In this document: in pieces, positions 39,138-48,410 of the stretch
How positions within the stretch are numbered: position 1 is the stretch's first letter
How the letters are laid out: the number at the start of each line of letters is the position of its first letter
From: an uncultured Bacteroidales bacterium
GTDB lineage: Bacteria; Bacteroidota; Bacteroidia; Bacteroidales; F082
NCBI GenBank assembly: GCA_946185535.1
Contig: CAMHJX010000011.1
Span: forward strand, 43,624 to 107,623
Reading direction: 5' to 3'
Length of the DNA stretch: 64,000 bases
Made by a program: the position numbers and the translations under genes
Notes under the pieces: generated by a model
Told to the model about the DNA's origin: nothing
Database searches by the model: none
What the model saw: only the letters and a program-made list of their open reading frames with translations

Positions 39138-42100
39138 ATGAAAAGATTAGTATTAGCATTAGTGATTTGCCTCGGATGCATGGGCATTCTTGGGGCGCAG
39201 AACATTTGGAAGCCCATCAATGGCACCGGAATCTTAGGCGCAGGTCCCGATGGGAGCATCTTTGCCTATGACGAATATGGCAAACTGACTCGCTCACAAG
39301 ACGATGGCGAAACATGGCAGATTGTATTAGGCCAAGAAACAGGTTTTATTGGTCATATTAATTCGTCATGCTTTGCGGTTAGCCCTGAAGGAAGAATCTG
39401 TGTCTTTAATGATAACCAACAGACCGTAGTGTATTCCGACGATAACGGCGACACATGGCAGCAAACCCCGTTAATTTCCTCATGTGCAATGCCTGATAAA
39501 GCAGGCCTTTGCGTTCCAACCAACGACATTATGGTGGTTTGGGCTGAAAATGGGGAAATCAATTATTCCCTTGATGGTGGCGAGACCTGGGATGGTTGGA
39601 TTCCTGATTTTATGAATACCGACAATGGCCCAGCCATTAGCGACTTTTTGGTCAATGAGAATGGAGATTTGTACCTTGGCTTGACGTCGTTTGGAGGAGA
39701 TTGCGGCATCTCCCATTCCACCTTATCCGACATCCAAAGCTGGGAACTCGTTGCCGCAGAAGGCATTAACATCAAAGACATGGCTTTCGACCTTGAAGGC
39801 AATGTGGTGGCATGTGGCTATAATGCCGATGGAAGTAGTGTCGGTTTCCAGCATATTCCTGGTTTCTATCTGTTCGATGGAACGAGTTTGGCCATCAGCG
39901 ATGAAGGAATTGTGTACACGCCTCGCTTCATGGGACTTCAGGCTGTTCTTGCCTATTCCACCGACCATGGCGAGCATTTCACCGAGTTAGGAGAGCATCT
40001 TCCCCTTGTGGACATCGCTCCAGGCGGCGAAAATCCTCATCTTTTCAAAGGATATGACAACCATCTGTATTTCGACGGAGGAGGAGAGTATTGGAAGAGC
40101 GTTCGCGATGCGGATCATATCCTAGGGAATTTCCCCTTGGAAAACACGGCATGGGTGCAGTTCTACCGCTCCATGTACGAGGATTCCACCTATTACCAGT
40201 TGGGCATCAAGGGCGATACGGTGGTGAACGAGACGGCTTACAAGAAAGTCATCAATTGCGCTCATCTGGGTTATCCCATCGAAGGCGAGTGCTTCGGCGG
40301 CATCCGTGAGGACGGGGACGGCAAATGCTATTTCATATCGTTCGTAGATGCCATTGATGCCCCGTGGCCCTTGCATTATGATTGTGAGGCAAACACCGAA
40401 TATCCCCTTTACGATTTCTCGCTTTCGGTGTGCGATGTGTTTCAGACGATTGGTCTAACGCCTCATGTCGTATTCGATACCACCGAAATGCAACTCAACG
40501 GCAGCACAAGGAAGGTGCTTTGGTTTGGCAACAACTGCGACAATGGGAATTATTATGATTACCAATGGATTGAAGGCATTGGAAGCACACATAGCCTGTT
40601 GTATCCTATTCAGGATGAGCCTGACAACGGGCCGGAATACCGTTTGGTGGAGGTTTGGCAAGATGAGGAACTGCTATACAAGAACCCACATTTTGAAGAA
40701 GATTTTCCGTATGACAACACGCGTTGGGCAATCTATTACCAAAACCTATATTTGGATTGGGCTCCATATATCCAGATTGGAATAAAAAGTGATACGATTG
40801 TGGACGGCACAACTTATCATAAAGTGATTAAATGCACGTCTTATGGAGACGTCATTGATGGAGATTGCTTTGGCGGCATTCGTGTTGAAGCAGATGGCAA
40901 ATGGTATTTCAGATTGTTCTCGGAGGAGAATGTGCCGCAGTATTTGTATTTGGATATGGAACCGAATACTGAACGGCTCATTTATGACTACTCACTTTCC
41001 GTGTGTGATGGTTTTGAATATGAAGGACAATATTGGATGTCAGTATTTGAGATTGACGAGATTGAAATCAATGGAAGCATGAGAAGACGCTTATGGTTTG
41101 ACGGTAATTGCGAGGAAGGCGACCATACTTATGACTGGAATTGGATTGAAGGTATTGGCTGCAATTATGGATTGTTATATTCTATCCAAGCATTCCCTTT
41201 GGATGGTTCTGCCTACCATTTGGGTGAGGTTTATCAAGACGGGGAATTAATCTATAGAGATCCGTATTTCATCAATGAGCCTTCCTCATTCGCTCCCCAA
41301 GGCGCGGAATGGTATTTCCATGTCTGGTCTCAAGGGCCGATTACGGAACCACCTTTCTATTACATTAGACATGCTGTGACTGGTGAAGCAGAGGTGCAGG
41401 GACACTTGTGCAGCGTTATTGATGGTTATCGATATGTTTATGAGGAGGACGGTGTCGTTTACATGTACAATCATTCAACCGATGCCTTTACGGTGATGTA
41501 TGATTTCAATGCCGAAGAGGGTGATACGTGGTATTGCGATATTGAGGAGGGATTCACGTGTCTTGTGACGGTTGAGAGCGTTGACAGCGTGACTTGGAAC
41601 GGTCATACTTACCGCACCCAATATGTGACGGGTTATATCCCCGATGAGGGCTTTTTAATCTACGATGGTCGAATCATAGAGGGAATAGGATATGAAAAGG
41701 GATTGTTTCCACATGAATTTGTTTATGACGGCACAGAATATGCATATATGAGATGCTATCTTGAAGACGGCGAATTGCTTTATCACGAAGGCGATTATGA
41801 TTGCGATTATGTGCCAGGCAGCCAGCCACAACAACCCCAATTCGAATGGTACTACGAAATCCAGAACGAGGACGGTAGCATCACCTATCAGTATATGTAT
41901 CAGGCTGGCGACACCATCATCAAAGATGAGCCGACACATATCCTTGTGAAAATCAACACGCTTTACGACAAGGGATTGCGCGACGAGGTGACACACGAAT
42001 ATGTCTACGAGCGCGATGGCAAACTATATTGGTGGAACAAGACTTTGGAAGAGTTCACCGTGCTGTATGACTATGAAGCCGAAGTGGGCGACTCATGGGA

Positions 42101-42644
42101 AATCAAAGTCGGCACAAGAACCCTCGACATGCATGTGGACGCAGTGGAAGAAATCGAATACGAAGGCAGGACATATCGGATGCTGCGTGTGAGCGACCCC
42201 GAAGACCTCTTCAGCGGCAACATTGTGTGCGGCATCGGCCACCTCACCAGTTTCTTCCCCGAAAGGCTAATGGACAACCGCGACGGCATCCTCGTGGAAG
42301 GTCTGCGCTGCTACTGGATTGAGGACGAATTGGTGTTCAAACTCGGCGACGAGGACTGCGACGCCATTTATGATGAATTGCATGGGATTGAAGAGGACGG
42401 CCCTTCGACTCCTTCGACGGGATTGGTGGTCTATCCTAATCCGACAGACGGTACCTTGTTTGTACAGACGTTGCGCGCAACGTCTCTACCAGACCAGACC
42501 TACCGTATCACCAACCTCATGGGTCAAACCGTGCTGACAGGTCAAATCACGGCTGAAAACCAACAGATTGATGTTTCATCATTGCCTCAAGGCATGTATT
42601 TCATTACCTTTGCGAGCGAGACACGGAAATTTGTGGTGCGTTAA
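39138..42644 (+). CDS. T9SS cargo protein 2: Asp-box propeller plus four related modules
   Basis: 1168 residues from the ATG at 39138, where the signal peptide begins (MKRLVLALVICLGC ... LGAQ). About 20-340 is a propeller with SQDDGETW, SDDNGDTW and LDGGETW, close to that of cargo 1. Then come two tandem copies of one module (starting NTAWVQFYRSMYEDS and NTRWAIYYQNLYLDW, each with CFGGIR and YDFSLSVCD), a third more divergent unit (AEWYFHVWSQGP), and the shared WYYEIQNEDGSITYQYMYQA unit. A linker EEDGPSTPSTG and a type A sorting domain end in RKFVVR. Nine earlier codons belong to a leader shared with cargo 3 (ATCAAAAACATAC). Confidence 0.85.
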   Translation: MKRLVLALVICLGCMGILGAQNIWKPINGTGILGAGPDGSIFAYDEYGKLTRSQDDGETWQIVLGQETGFIGHINSSCFAVSPEGRICVFNDNQQTVVYSDDNGDTWQQTPLISSCAMPDKAGLCVPTNDIMVVWAENGEINYSLDGGETWDGWIPDFMNTDNGPAISDFLVNENGDLYLGLTSFGGDCGISHSTLSDIQSWELVAAEGINIKDMAFDLEGNVVACGYNADGSSVGFQHIPGFYLFDGTSLAISDEGIVYTPRFMGLQAVLAYSTDHGEHFTELGEHLPLVDIAPGGENPHLFKGYDNHLYFDGGGEYWKSVRDADHILGNFPLENTAWVQFYRSMYEDSTYYQLGIKGDTVVNETAYKKVINCAHLGYPIEGECFGGIREDGDGKCYFISFVDAIDAPWPLHYDCEANTEYPLYDFSLSVCDVFQTIGLTPHVVFDTTEMQLNGSTRKVLWFGNNCDNGNYYDYQWIEGIGSTHSLLYPIQDEPDNGPEYRLVEVWQDEELLYKNPHFEEDFPYDNTRWAIYYQNLYLDWAPYIQIGIKSDTIVDGTTYHKVIKCTSYGDVIDGDCFGGIRVEADGKWYFRLFSEENVPQYLYLDMEPNTERLIYDYSLSVCDGFEYEGQYWMSVFEIDEIEINGSMRRRLWFDGNCEEGDHTYDWNWIEGIGCNYGLLYSIQAFPLDGSAYHLGEVYQDGELIYRDPYFINEPSSFAPQGAEWYFHVWSQGPITEPPFYYIRHAVTGEAEVQGHLCSVIDGYRYVYEEDGVVYMYNHSTDAFTVMYDFNAEEGDTWYCDIEEGFTCLVTVESVDSVTWNGHTYRTQYVTGYIPDEGFLIYDGRIIEGIGYEKGLFPHEFVYDGTEYAYMRCYLEDGELLYHEGDYDCDYVPGSQPQQPQFEWYYEIQNEDGSITYQYMYQAGDTIIKDEPTHILVKINTLYDKGLRDEVTHEYVYERDGKLYWWNKTLEEFTVLYDYEAEVGDSWEIKVGTRTLDMHVDAVEEIEYEGRTYRMLRVSDPEDLFSGNIVCGIGHLTSFFPERLMDNRDGILVEGLRCYWIEDELVFKLGDEDCDAIYDELHGIEEDGPSTPSTGLVVYPNPTDGTLFVQTLRATSLPDQTYRITNLMGQTVLTGQITAENQQIDVSSLPQGMYFITFASETRKFVVR
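42466..42485. repeat. 20-bp palindrome inside the sorting domain of cargo 2
   Basis: Second copy of AGACGTTGCGCGCAACGTCT, encoding QTLRATSLP in frame. Confidence 0.9.
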
Positions 42645-42679
42645 TCGTGGTAAAAGATAACAATCAAAAACATACAACC

Positions 42680-45373
42680 ATGAAAAGATTAGTATTAACT
42701 ATAGCGATTTTGGCTGGCTTCGCTCTTGGTGGCGTGGCGCAAAGCCTCCATTACGACTTTGAAGACGGTACCCTTCAAGGCTGGACCACACTCGATGGCG
42801 ACGGCGACGGCCATTGTTGGGAACCGTCTATTAGCGGCATGGGCCACAATTCAAATGGGATGGTGATGGCTTATTCCAAGGACTATGCCACGGGCGAACC
42901 TCTTACACCAAATGAGTATCTCGTTTCTCCACGATTGGTTTTGAGTGAAGACGGACCCGTTATCCGTTTCTATGTTTGTGCTTTGGATGAAATCTACTGT
43001 GCTGAGCATTTTGGGGTATCCATCTCAACTACAGTCAACAATGACCCATTGGCTTTCACGCTCTTGTCGCAATGGACCATAGCCGCCAAAGATGCGGGAA
43101 ACCGTCAGGGCAACTGGTACAACTATACCGTTGACCTTTCCGCTTATACCGGTCAGGAGGTCTATGTCGCCATTCGTCACCACTATTGTTCTGGACAATC
43201 TGCCGTTTGCATTGATGATATCGAAATTGATGGTACTTTACAGCAAGACGGTTTGGTCATTTCACCCGATATACTGACTTTTGAAGAGCCTTGGGTGCCA
43301 CAGACTTTCACCATCAGCAACCAAACCGACGCGGCTGTCACCATTTCATCCATCAATGTAGAACCTGATGACAATGTGGTGCTTCTCTCTGGTCAAGGTC
43401 TGCCCCGCACTTTGCAGCCCAATGAAACTATGAACGTGGAAGTGTATGTGAACGGTATTGGATACAAAGGCTATCTCACCTATTATGTCAATGTGGCAAC
43501 CTCGATTGGCTACAGACAAGTCACTGTCAGGGTCAACGAGGAAGCGTGGGACGAGGGGTTGCTTTGGATGCCAATGCAAGGACTTACTTTCGACGAAAAC
43601 TCCCCTTTGACTCAGGACTTCTACTTGTATAACACCAATGCCTTGGATAGTATCACAATCTATGAGCTTTATGAAGACGGCACTGACTATCTTGATCTGG
43701 TGCCTTCGCACAGTCTTCCATACGTAATTCCGCCCCACGAGTCGCTTCATATAGCCGTTACCTTGGTCGATTTTCCTGAAAACACCACTAATGTCAACAT
43801 CTATAGTAGTAGTTCCTTGGGTCAAGGAAGTAGCCCGTATGTTCATATTGTCGGAGGCCTAACACCCAGTAGCGGTGAATTGGTGATTACGCCTGATACG
43901 CTGTGGGTTACGGAAATGTATCAGTACCAAAACTCCTTTACTATCTTGAATGCCACCGACCATGAAGTTGTCATTTCGGAGGTATATGCAGACGACTCCA
44001 TCGTAGCAATCAATCACTATGATCCTGCGTATGGATATGTTGACATAGAAGATATTCTGCCCATTACGCTTCAAGTGGGAGAAGACATAGTACTTCATAC
44101 TTACCTTACCAACCTCGTTGAACCTATGGCAAAACGCAGCGAGTACATTGTGGCACCGATTCACATTGTTTCCACCGAAGGTGAAGATGAAGTCATCCTC
44201 ATGATTAACGAAGCCGCAATTAGTTTTGGGCTGGTCGCATACCTGCCTTTCTACGGGCTTAATTCATACGAGCCACACCAATTTAGTCTGGTCAATGCGG
44301 AATGGTCGCGGCCCATTACGATTACCGGAATCGAGGAAATAGGTACAGATTATCTTGAAATCACCACCGAAGACCCGCTTCCCGTGACTTTGGAAAACTA
44401 TGGCGACTATTTGAGAGGCAGCCTAAAATGCAGAGAGCCGTTCCCTTTTCATGCTTTTGTGTCGACAAGTATCATTGTTCATACTTCCATTGGGGATTTC
44501 GGTGCCATCGGTGTTGATATTGACGGCACTATGCTCTTCAGTCCCATTGGTAACGAATGGTACTACGAAATCGAGAACGAGAACGGCAGCATTACTTACC
44601 AATATATGTATCAGGCGGGCGATACTATTGTCCAAGATGAGCCGACACATATCCTTGTGAAAATCAACACGCTTTACGACAAGGATTTGCATCAAGATGT
44701 GACGCACGAATATGTCTATGAGCGCGACGGCAAGGTATATTGGTGGAACAAGACCTTGGAAGAATTTACCGTGCTGTACGACTTTGGTGCCCAAGAAGGC
44801 GACAGTTGGACGATTAAGGTCGGCACGGAAACGCTCATCATGCATGTTAATTCGGTGGAAACCTTTGAATACGAGGGCAAAACCTATAGGATGCTGCACG
44901 TCAGCGACGCGCACGACTACTTCAGCGGCGACATCGTGTGCGGCATCGGCCACCTGACGAGTTTCTTCCCCGAAAGATTGATGAACAACCGAGACGGCAT
45001 CCGTGTGGAAGGCCTGCGCTGCTACTGGATTGAGGACGAATTGGTGTTCAAATACGGCGATGAGGACTGCGATGCGATTTATGATGAATTGCATGGGATT
45101 GAGGAGGACGGCCCTTCGACCCCTTCGACAGACCCAGGGACCGCAGGGTCCTTAATGGTTTATCCTAATCCTACAAACGGCATCTTGTTTGTACAGACGT
45201 TGCGCGCAACGTCTCTACACGACCAAACGTATCGTATCACCAACGTAATGGGCCAAACCCTATTGACGGGTAAAATCATGGCTGAAAACCAACAGATTGA
45301 CGTTTCATCATTGCCTCAAGGCATGTATTTCATTACCTTTGCGAGTGAGACACGGAAATTTGTGGTGCGTTAA
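42680..45373 (+). CDS. T9SS cargo protein 3: cleaved-adhesin-like, ASH-like and shared C-terminal module
   Basis: 897 residues from the ATG at 42680 (signal MKRLVLTIAILAGFALGGVAQ-like, first seven residues identical to cargo 2). About 22-190 is a choice-of-anchor J/cleaved adhesin domain (LHYDFEDGTLQGWTTLDGDG ... VCIDDIEIDG), 195-400 the ASH-like region found in cargo 1 (TFEEPWVPQTFTISNQTD), 405-620 two further ASH-like units, then the WYYEIENENGSITYQYMYQA module, a linker and the type A sorting domain (VYPNPTNGILFV ... RKFVVR). Adhesin-like domains suggest a surface binding role. Three bases separate the cargo 2 stop from the extended frame; the two are likely one transcript. Confidence 0.85.
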   Translation: MKRLVLTIAILAGFALGGVAQSLHYDFEDGTLQGWTTLDGDGDGHCWEPSISGMGHNSNGMVMAYSKDYATGEPLTPNEYLVSPRLVLSEDGPVIRFYVCALDEIYCAEHFGVSISTTVNNDPLAFTLLSQWTIAAKDAGNRQGNWYNYTVDLSAYTGQEVYVAIRHHYCSGQSAVCIDDIEIDGTLQQDGLVISPDILTFEEPWVPQTFTISNQTDAAVTISSINVEPDDNVVLLSGQGLPRTLQPNETMNVEVYVNGIGYKGYLTYYVNVATSIGYRQVTVRVNEEAWDEGLLWMPMQGLTFDENSPLTQDFYLYNTNALDSITIYELYEDGTDYLDLVPSHSLPYVIPPHESLHIAVTLVDFPENTTNVNIYSSSSLGQGSSPYVHIVGGLTPSSGELVITPDTLWVTEMYQYQNSFTILNATDHEVVISEVYADDSIVAINHYDPAYGYVDIEDILPITLQVGEDIVLHTYLTNLVEPMAKRSEYIVAPIHIVSTEGEDEVILMINEAAISFGLVAYLPFYGLNSYEPHQFSLVNAEWSRPITITGIEEIGTDYLEITTEDPLPVTLENYGDYLRGSLKCREPFPFHAFVSTSIIVHTSIGDFGAIGVDIDGTMLFSPIGNEWYYEIENENGSITYQYMYQAGDTIVQDEPTHILVKINTLYDKDLHQDVTHEYVYERDGKVYWWNKTLEEFTVLYDFGAQEGDSWTIKVGTETLIMHVNSVETFEYEGKTYRMLHVSDAHDYFSGDIVCGIGHLTSFFPERLMNNRDGIRVEGLRCYWIEDELVFKYGDEDCDAIYDELHGIEEDGPSTPSTDPGTAGSLMVYPNPTNGILFVQTLRATSLHDQTYRITNVMGQTLLTGKIMAENQQIDVSSLPQGMYFITFASETRKFVVR
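45195..45214. repeat. 20-bp palindrome inside the sorting domain of cargo 3
   Basis: Third copy of AGACGTTGCGCGCAACGTCT, encoding QTLRATSLH as in cargo 1. Confidence 0.9.
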
Positions 45374-45382
45374 TCGTGGTCT

Positions 45383-45454
45383 TGTAGGGCTGTCGTATTA
45401 CGGCAGCCGCACGCTGAAACGGTACAGCGGCTGCCATGGTACGACAGCCCTACA
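45383..45454. repeat. TGTAGGGCTGTCGTA palindromic element, copy 2
   Basis: 72 bases: TGTAGGGCTGTCGTA and TACGACAGCCCTACA are perfect arms around GCAGCCGC...GCGGCTGC. It is the uninterrupted form of the element at 39001 and follows the same RKFVVR-stop context. Confidence 0.9.
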
Positions 45455-45499
45455 GACCGAAACGAAAAATAGGAACATTATTTTAACCTCAAAAAATCT

Positions 45500-47176
45500 A
45501 TGAAAAACCTACGGCTATTTGCCATCCTTGCGTTCCTACTGTTGGCGGGGAAAATGACCATGGCCCAAACCGACCTCGAAGCCTTGATGGCCACACGAGG
45601 GGAATATTTCTTCTCCCTACCTTTACAACAATGTGAAGAGGCCAAGCGGCTCACCCGCCTTTGTTCCGTCGACAAACTGGAAGGCAACCGTCTGATTTGT
45701 TATGCCAACGAAGAGCAATACCGCCAACTCCTTGCCATGGGCTATCAGCCTACGCTGCTCATGCCGCCTTCCCTGCAGGAACAGTACGCCATGTGGGACG
45801 GCTCTCGCCGTGAGGCCTATGACTGGGATGCCTATCCCACCTATGAGGCATATCAAGATATGATGAAGCAATATGCTTCCGACTATCCCGAGAGATGCAC
45901 ATATTTCGAGTTGGGGACATTGGCAAGCGGTCGCAAGCTTATGTTTTGTCGCTTCAACAACGGCGAGCCTGACGGCAAGCCCAAGTTCCTCTACACTTCC
46001 ACCATCCATGGCGACGAGCTGACAGGCATGATGCTCATGCTTCGCCTCATCGATGAGCTTTGCACCAGCAACGACCCACGAATCCTCGCACTGCTCGACC
46101 AGCTCGACATTTTCATCTCGCCCTGCACCAACCCCGACGGCACCTATCACGGAGGCAACAACACCGTCTATGGCGCCCGTCGCAACAATGCCAACGATGC
46201 CGACCTCAACCGCAACTATCCCGACTTCGACAACGGTCCTCATCCTGATGGCAAGGAGTATCAGCCTGAAACCATAATGATGATGGAGCTTGCCGAGCAA
46301 TACCCCTTTACCATGGCGGCGAACTATCATGGCGGATCTGAGGTGCTGAACTATCCGTGGGACACCTACCAACCGCTGCATCCCGATGACGAATGGTGGC
46401 AATTGGTGTGTCACGAATATGCCGACTTGACCCATGAACACGATACCATGTATATGAGTGGCTTCGACAACGGCATCGTCAATGGTTATGTGTGGTATCC
46501 CATCTACGGCAGCCGTCAGGATTACATGAACTACTATCAGCAATGCCGTGAGGTGACCATCGAGTGTTCCATTCCTTATACCCCAAATCCGTCGACGATG
46601 CCCATGTATTGGACCTATAATCACGAGAGTATGTTGCGTTACATGGAGCAATGCCTCTATGGGATTCATGGCAGGGTGACGGATTCGGTCTCTGGTGCAC
46701 CTTTGGAGGCAGAGGTCACCATTCTCGCCCACGATCATCATGGTTCTGCCGTCAGCAGCCATCTACCGGAAGGCGACTACCACCGTCCCATCAAGGGCGG
46801 CACCTACGAGGTGACATATTCTTGCGAGGGCTATTACTCTAAGACCCTTACCTTGACGGTGGCAGACTGGGAGACCTTGGTGCAGGATGTGCAATTGGTA
46901 CCGGAAGGCTATGGGGTTGAGGAAGGCGGCCCTTCGACAGGCTCAGGAACCGCATTGATGGTTTATCCTAATCCTACAAACGGCATTTTGTTTGTACAGA
47001 CGTTGCGCGCAACGTCTCTACCAGACCAAACCTACCGCATCACCAACCTCATAGGCCAGACCCTATTGACAGGCCAAATCAAGGTCGAGACCCAACAAAT
47101 CAATGTTTCGTCATTGCCTCAAGGCATGTATTTCATTACCGTAGACGACGTGACGCGGAAATTTGTGGTGCGGTAA
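45500..47176 (+). CDS. secreted M14-family zinc carboxypeptidase, T9SS cargo protein 4
   Basis: 558 residues. Signal peptide (LLLAGKMTMAQ), propeptide-like region with YQPTLLMPPS, then the M14 domain (about 105-385): zinc ligands in STIHGDELTGM, DADLNRNYPDF, NYHGGSEVLNYPWD, and the catalytic glutamate in EVTIECSIPY. A carboxypeptidase regulatory-like domain follows (about 390-470; HGRVTDSVSGAPLEAEVTI), then the linker GGPSTGSGTA and a type A sorting domain. It trims C-terminal residues from extracellular peptides. Its sorting domain is nearly identical to those of the three upstream genes, though its body is unrelated. Confidence 0.93.
   Translation: MKNLRLFAILAFLLLAGKMTMAQTDLEALMATRGEYFFSLPLQQCEEAKRLTRLCSVDKLEGNRLICYANEEQYRQLLAMGYQPTLLMPPSLQEQYAMWDGSRREAYDWDAYPTYEAYQDMMKQYASDYPERCTYFELGTLASGRKLMFCRFNNGEPDGKPKFLYTSTIHGDELTGMMLMLRLIDELCTSNDPRILALLDQLDIFISPCTNPDGTYHGGNNTVYGARRNNANDADLNRNYPDFDNGPHPDGKEYQPETIMMMELAEQYPFTMAANYHGGSEVLNYPWDTYQPLHPDDEWWQLVCHEYADLTHEHDTMYMSGFDNGIVNGYVWYPIYGSRQDYMNYYQQCREVTIECSIPYTPNPSTMPMYWTYNHESMLRYMEQCLYGIHGRVTDSVSGAPLEAEVTILAHDHHGSAVSSHLPEGDYHRPIKGGTYEVTYSCEGYYSKTLTLTVADWETLVQDVQLVPEGYGVEEGGPSTGSGTALMVYPNPTNGILFVQTLRATSLPDQTYRITNLIGQTLLTGQIKVETQQINVSSLPQGMYFITVDDVTRKFVVR
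46930..46952. repeat. REP-like sequence inside the carboxypeptidase gene
   Basis: CCCTTCGACAGGCTCAGGAA(ccg) is the same word as the intergenic REP copies, here read in frame as the linker residues GPSTGSGT just before the sorting domain. Confidence 0.8.
46998..47017. repeat. 20-bp palindrome inside the sorting domain of cargo 4
   Basis: Fourth copy of AGACGTTGCGCGCAACGTCT, encoding QTLRATSLP. Confidence 0.9.
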
Positions 47177-47199
47177 ATGCAGTTTTGAGATTTAATCAT

Positions 47200-47230
47200 G
47201 AAAGCCCACTTTGCAATGAGGTGGGCTTTC
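47200..47230 (+). terminator. intrinsic terminator after the T9SS cargo cluster
   Basis: GAAAGCCCAC and GTGGGCTTTC pair perfectly around an 11-base loop; a T-rich tract follows at 47242. Confidence 0.75.
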
Positions 47231-47251
47231 CTATGTTGTCAGTTTTTTTAT

Positions 47252-47259
47252 TACTTTTG
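47252..47259 (+). promoter_or_regulatory. -7 promoter element of trpS
   Basis: TACTTTTG, 20 bases upstream of the ATG at 47279; it lies within the longer open frame, supporting the internal start. Confidence 0.65.
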
Positions 47260-47278
47260 CACCCAAATTGAATCAATT

Positions 47279-48274
47279 ATGGCAAAAGACATCGTTTTGA
47301 GCGGCATTCGCCCCACCGGAAACCTTCACCTCGGCAACTACTACGGCGCCGTGCGTAGCTTCGTGAAGATGCAGGAAGACTACAACTGCTACTTCTTCAT
47401 CGCCGACTGGCACTCGCTGACCACGCACCCCAAGCCCGAAAATATACAGCGTTCGGCCCGCACGATTTTGGCCGAATACCTCGCCTGCGGCATTGATCCT
47501 GAAAAAGCCACCATTTACATCCAAAGTGATGTGCCGGAGACCATCGAACTGTATCTCTACTTCAACATGAACGCCTACATTGGTGAGTTGGGTCGCGTGA
47601 CGACCTTCAAGGAGAAAGCCCGTCAACAACCTGACAATGTGAATGCTGGCTTGTTTACCTATCCCACGCTGATGGCTGCCGACATCCTGCAACATCGTGC
47701 CAAATGGGTGCCTGTGGGCAAGGACCAGGAGCAGAACATGGAAATGGCCCGCAAGTGCGCTCGCCGCTTCAACAATATCTATCAGGTGGAGTTCTTCCCC
47801 GAACCACAGAACTACTACTTCGGTGGCGATGCCATCAAAGTGCCTGGATTGGACGGTAGCGGCAAGATGGGCAAGAGCGACGGCAACTGCATCTACCTCT
47901 TCGAGGATGAGAAGACCATGCGCAAGAAGGTGATGCGCGCCGTCACCGACAGCGGACCGACCGAACCCAATAGTCCCAAACCTGAGGTCATCCAAAACCT
48001 CTTCACAATGATGAACATCGTTAGCGAGCCTGACACGGTGAAATACTTCGACGAGAAGTGGAATGACTGCTCCATCCGCTACGGCGACATGAAGAAACAA
48101 CTTGCAGAAGACCTCGAAAAGACGGTCGCTCCTATCCGCGAGCGCATCATCGAGTTCTCATCAGATACCGAACGCCTCGACCGCATTGCCCGTATGGGCG
48201 CCGAAAAGGCCCGTGAGAGCGCGGCAAAGACGCTGAATGAAGTGAGGAAGATAATCGGATTTAGACAGTATTAA
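47279..48274 (+). CDS. trpS: tryptophanyl-tRNA synthetase
   Basis: 331 residues from the ATG at 47279; the 27-codon upstream extension is encoded by the terminator and promoter. Class Ic synthetase with the HIGH-like GNLHLGNYYG near residue 15, the tryptophan-pocket region FIADWHSLTTH, the TYPTLMAADIL helix, and the KMSKS-like GKMGKSDGNCIYL near 197. Charges tRNA-Trp. Single gene followed by an inverted repeat. Confidence 0.96.
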   Translation: MAKDIVLSGIRPTGNLHLGNYYGAVRSFVKMQEDYNCYFFIADWHSLTTHPKPENIQRSARTILAEYLACGIDPEKATIYIQSDVPETIELYLYFNMNAYIGELGRVTTFKEKARQQPDNVNAGLFTYPTLMAADILQHRAKWVPVGKDQEQNMEMARKCARRFNNIYQVEFFPEPQNYYFGGDAIKVPGLDGSGKMGKSDGNCIYLFEDEKTMRKKVMRAVTDSGPTEPNSPKPEVIQNLFTMMNIVSEPDTVKYFDEKWNDCSIRYGDMKKQLAEDLEKTVAPIRERIIEFSSDTERLDRIARMGAEKARESAAKTLNEVRKIIGFRQY

Positions 48275-48289
48275 TAATTATATGAGACA

Positions 48290-48325
48290 GCGAGACACGA
48301 GACAAATTGATTGTCTCGTGTCTCG
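48290..48325. repeat. inverted repeat CGAGACACGAGACAA/TTGTCTCGTGTCTCG after trpS
   Basis: A 15-base perfect hairpin (48291-48305 with 48311-48325) around a five-base loop, 17 bases after the trpS stop. No T-run follows, so it may be a weak terminator or a palindromic repeat related to 6601-6663. Confidence 0.75.
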
Positions 48326-48368
48326 CGATATATATTTATGTACTTTTTTCTTGAAAAATGCATCATAA

Positions 48369-48391
48369 ATCAAATATTTGATGTATTTTTG
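48369..48391 (+). promoter_or_regulatory. promoter and palindromic operator candidate of the RelB/PIN operon
   Basis: ATCAAATATTTGAT (48369-48382) is a perfect 14-base palindrome that directly abuts the promoter element TATTTTTG (48384-48391). Additional GCATCA/TGATG words flank it. Autorepression by the RelB-type antitoxin complex at such a site is the norm for these operons. Confidence 0.55.
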
Positions 48392-48410
48392 CCATCAAAA
48401 TAGCATCAAT

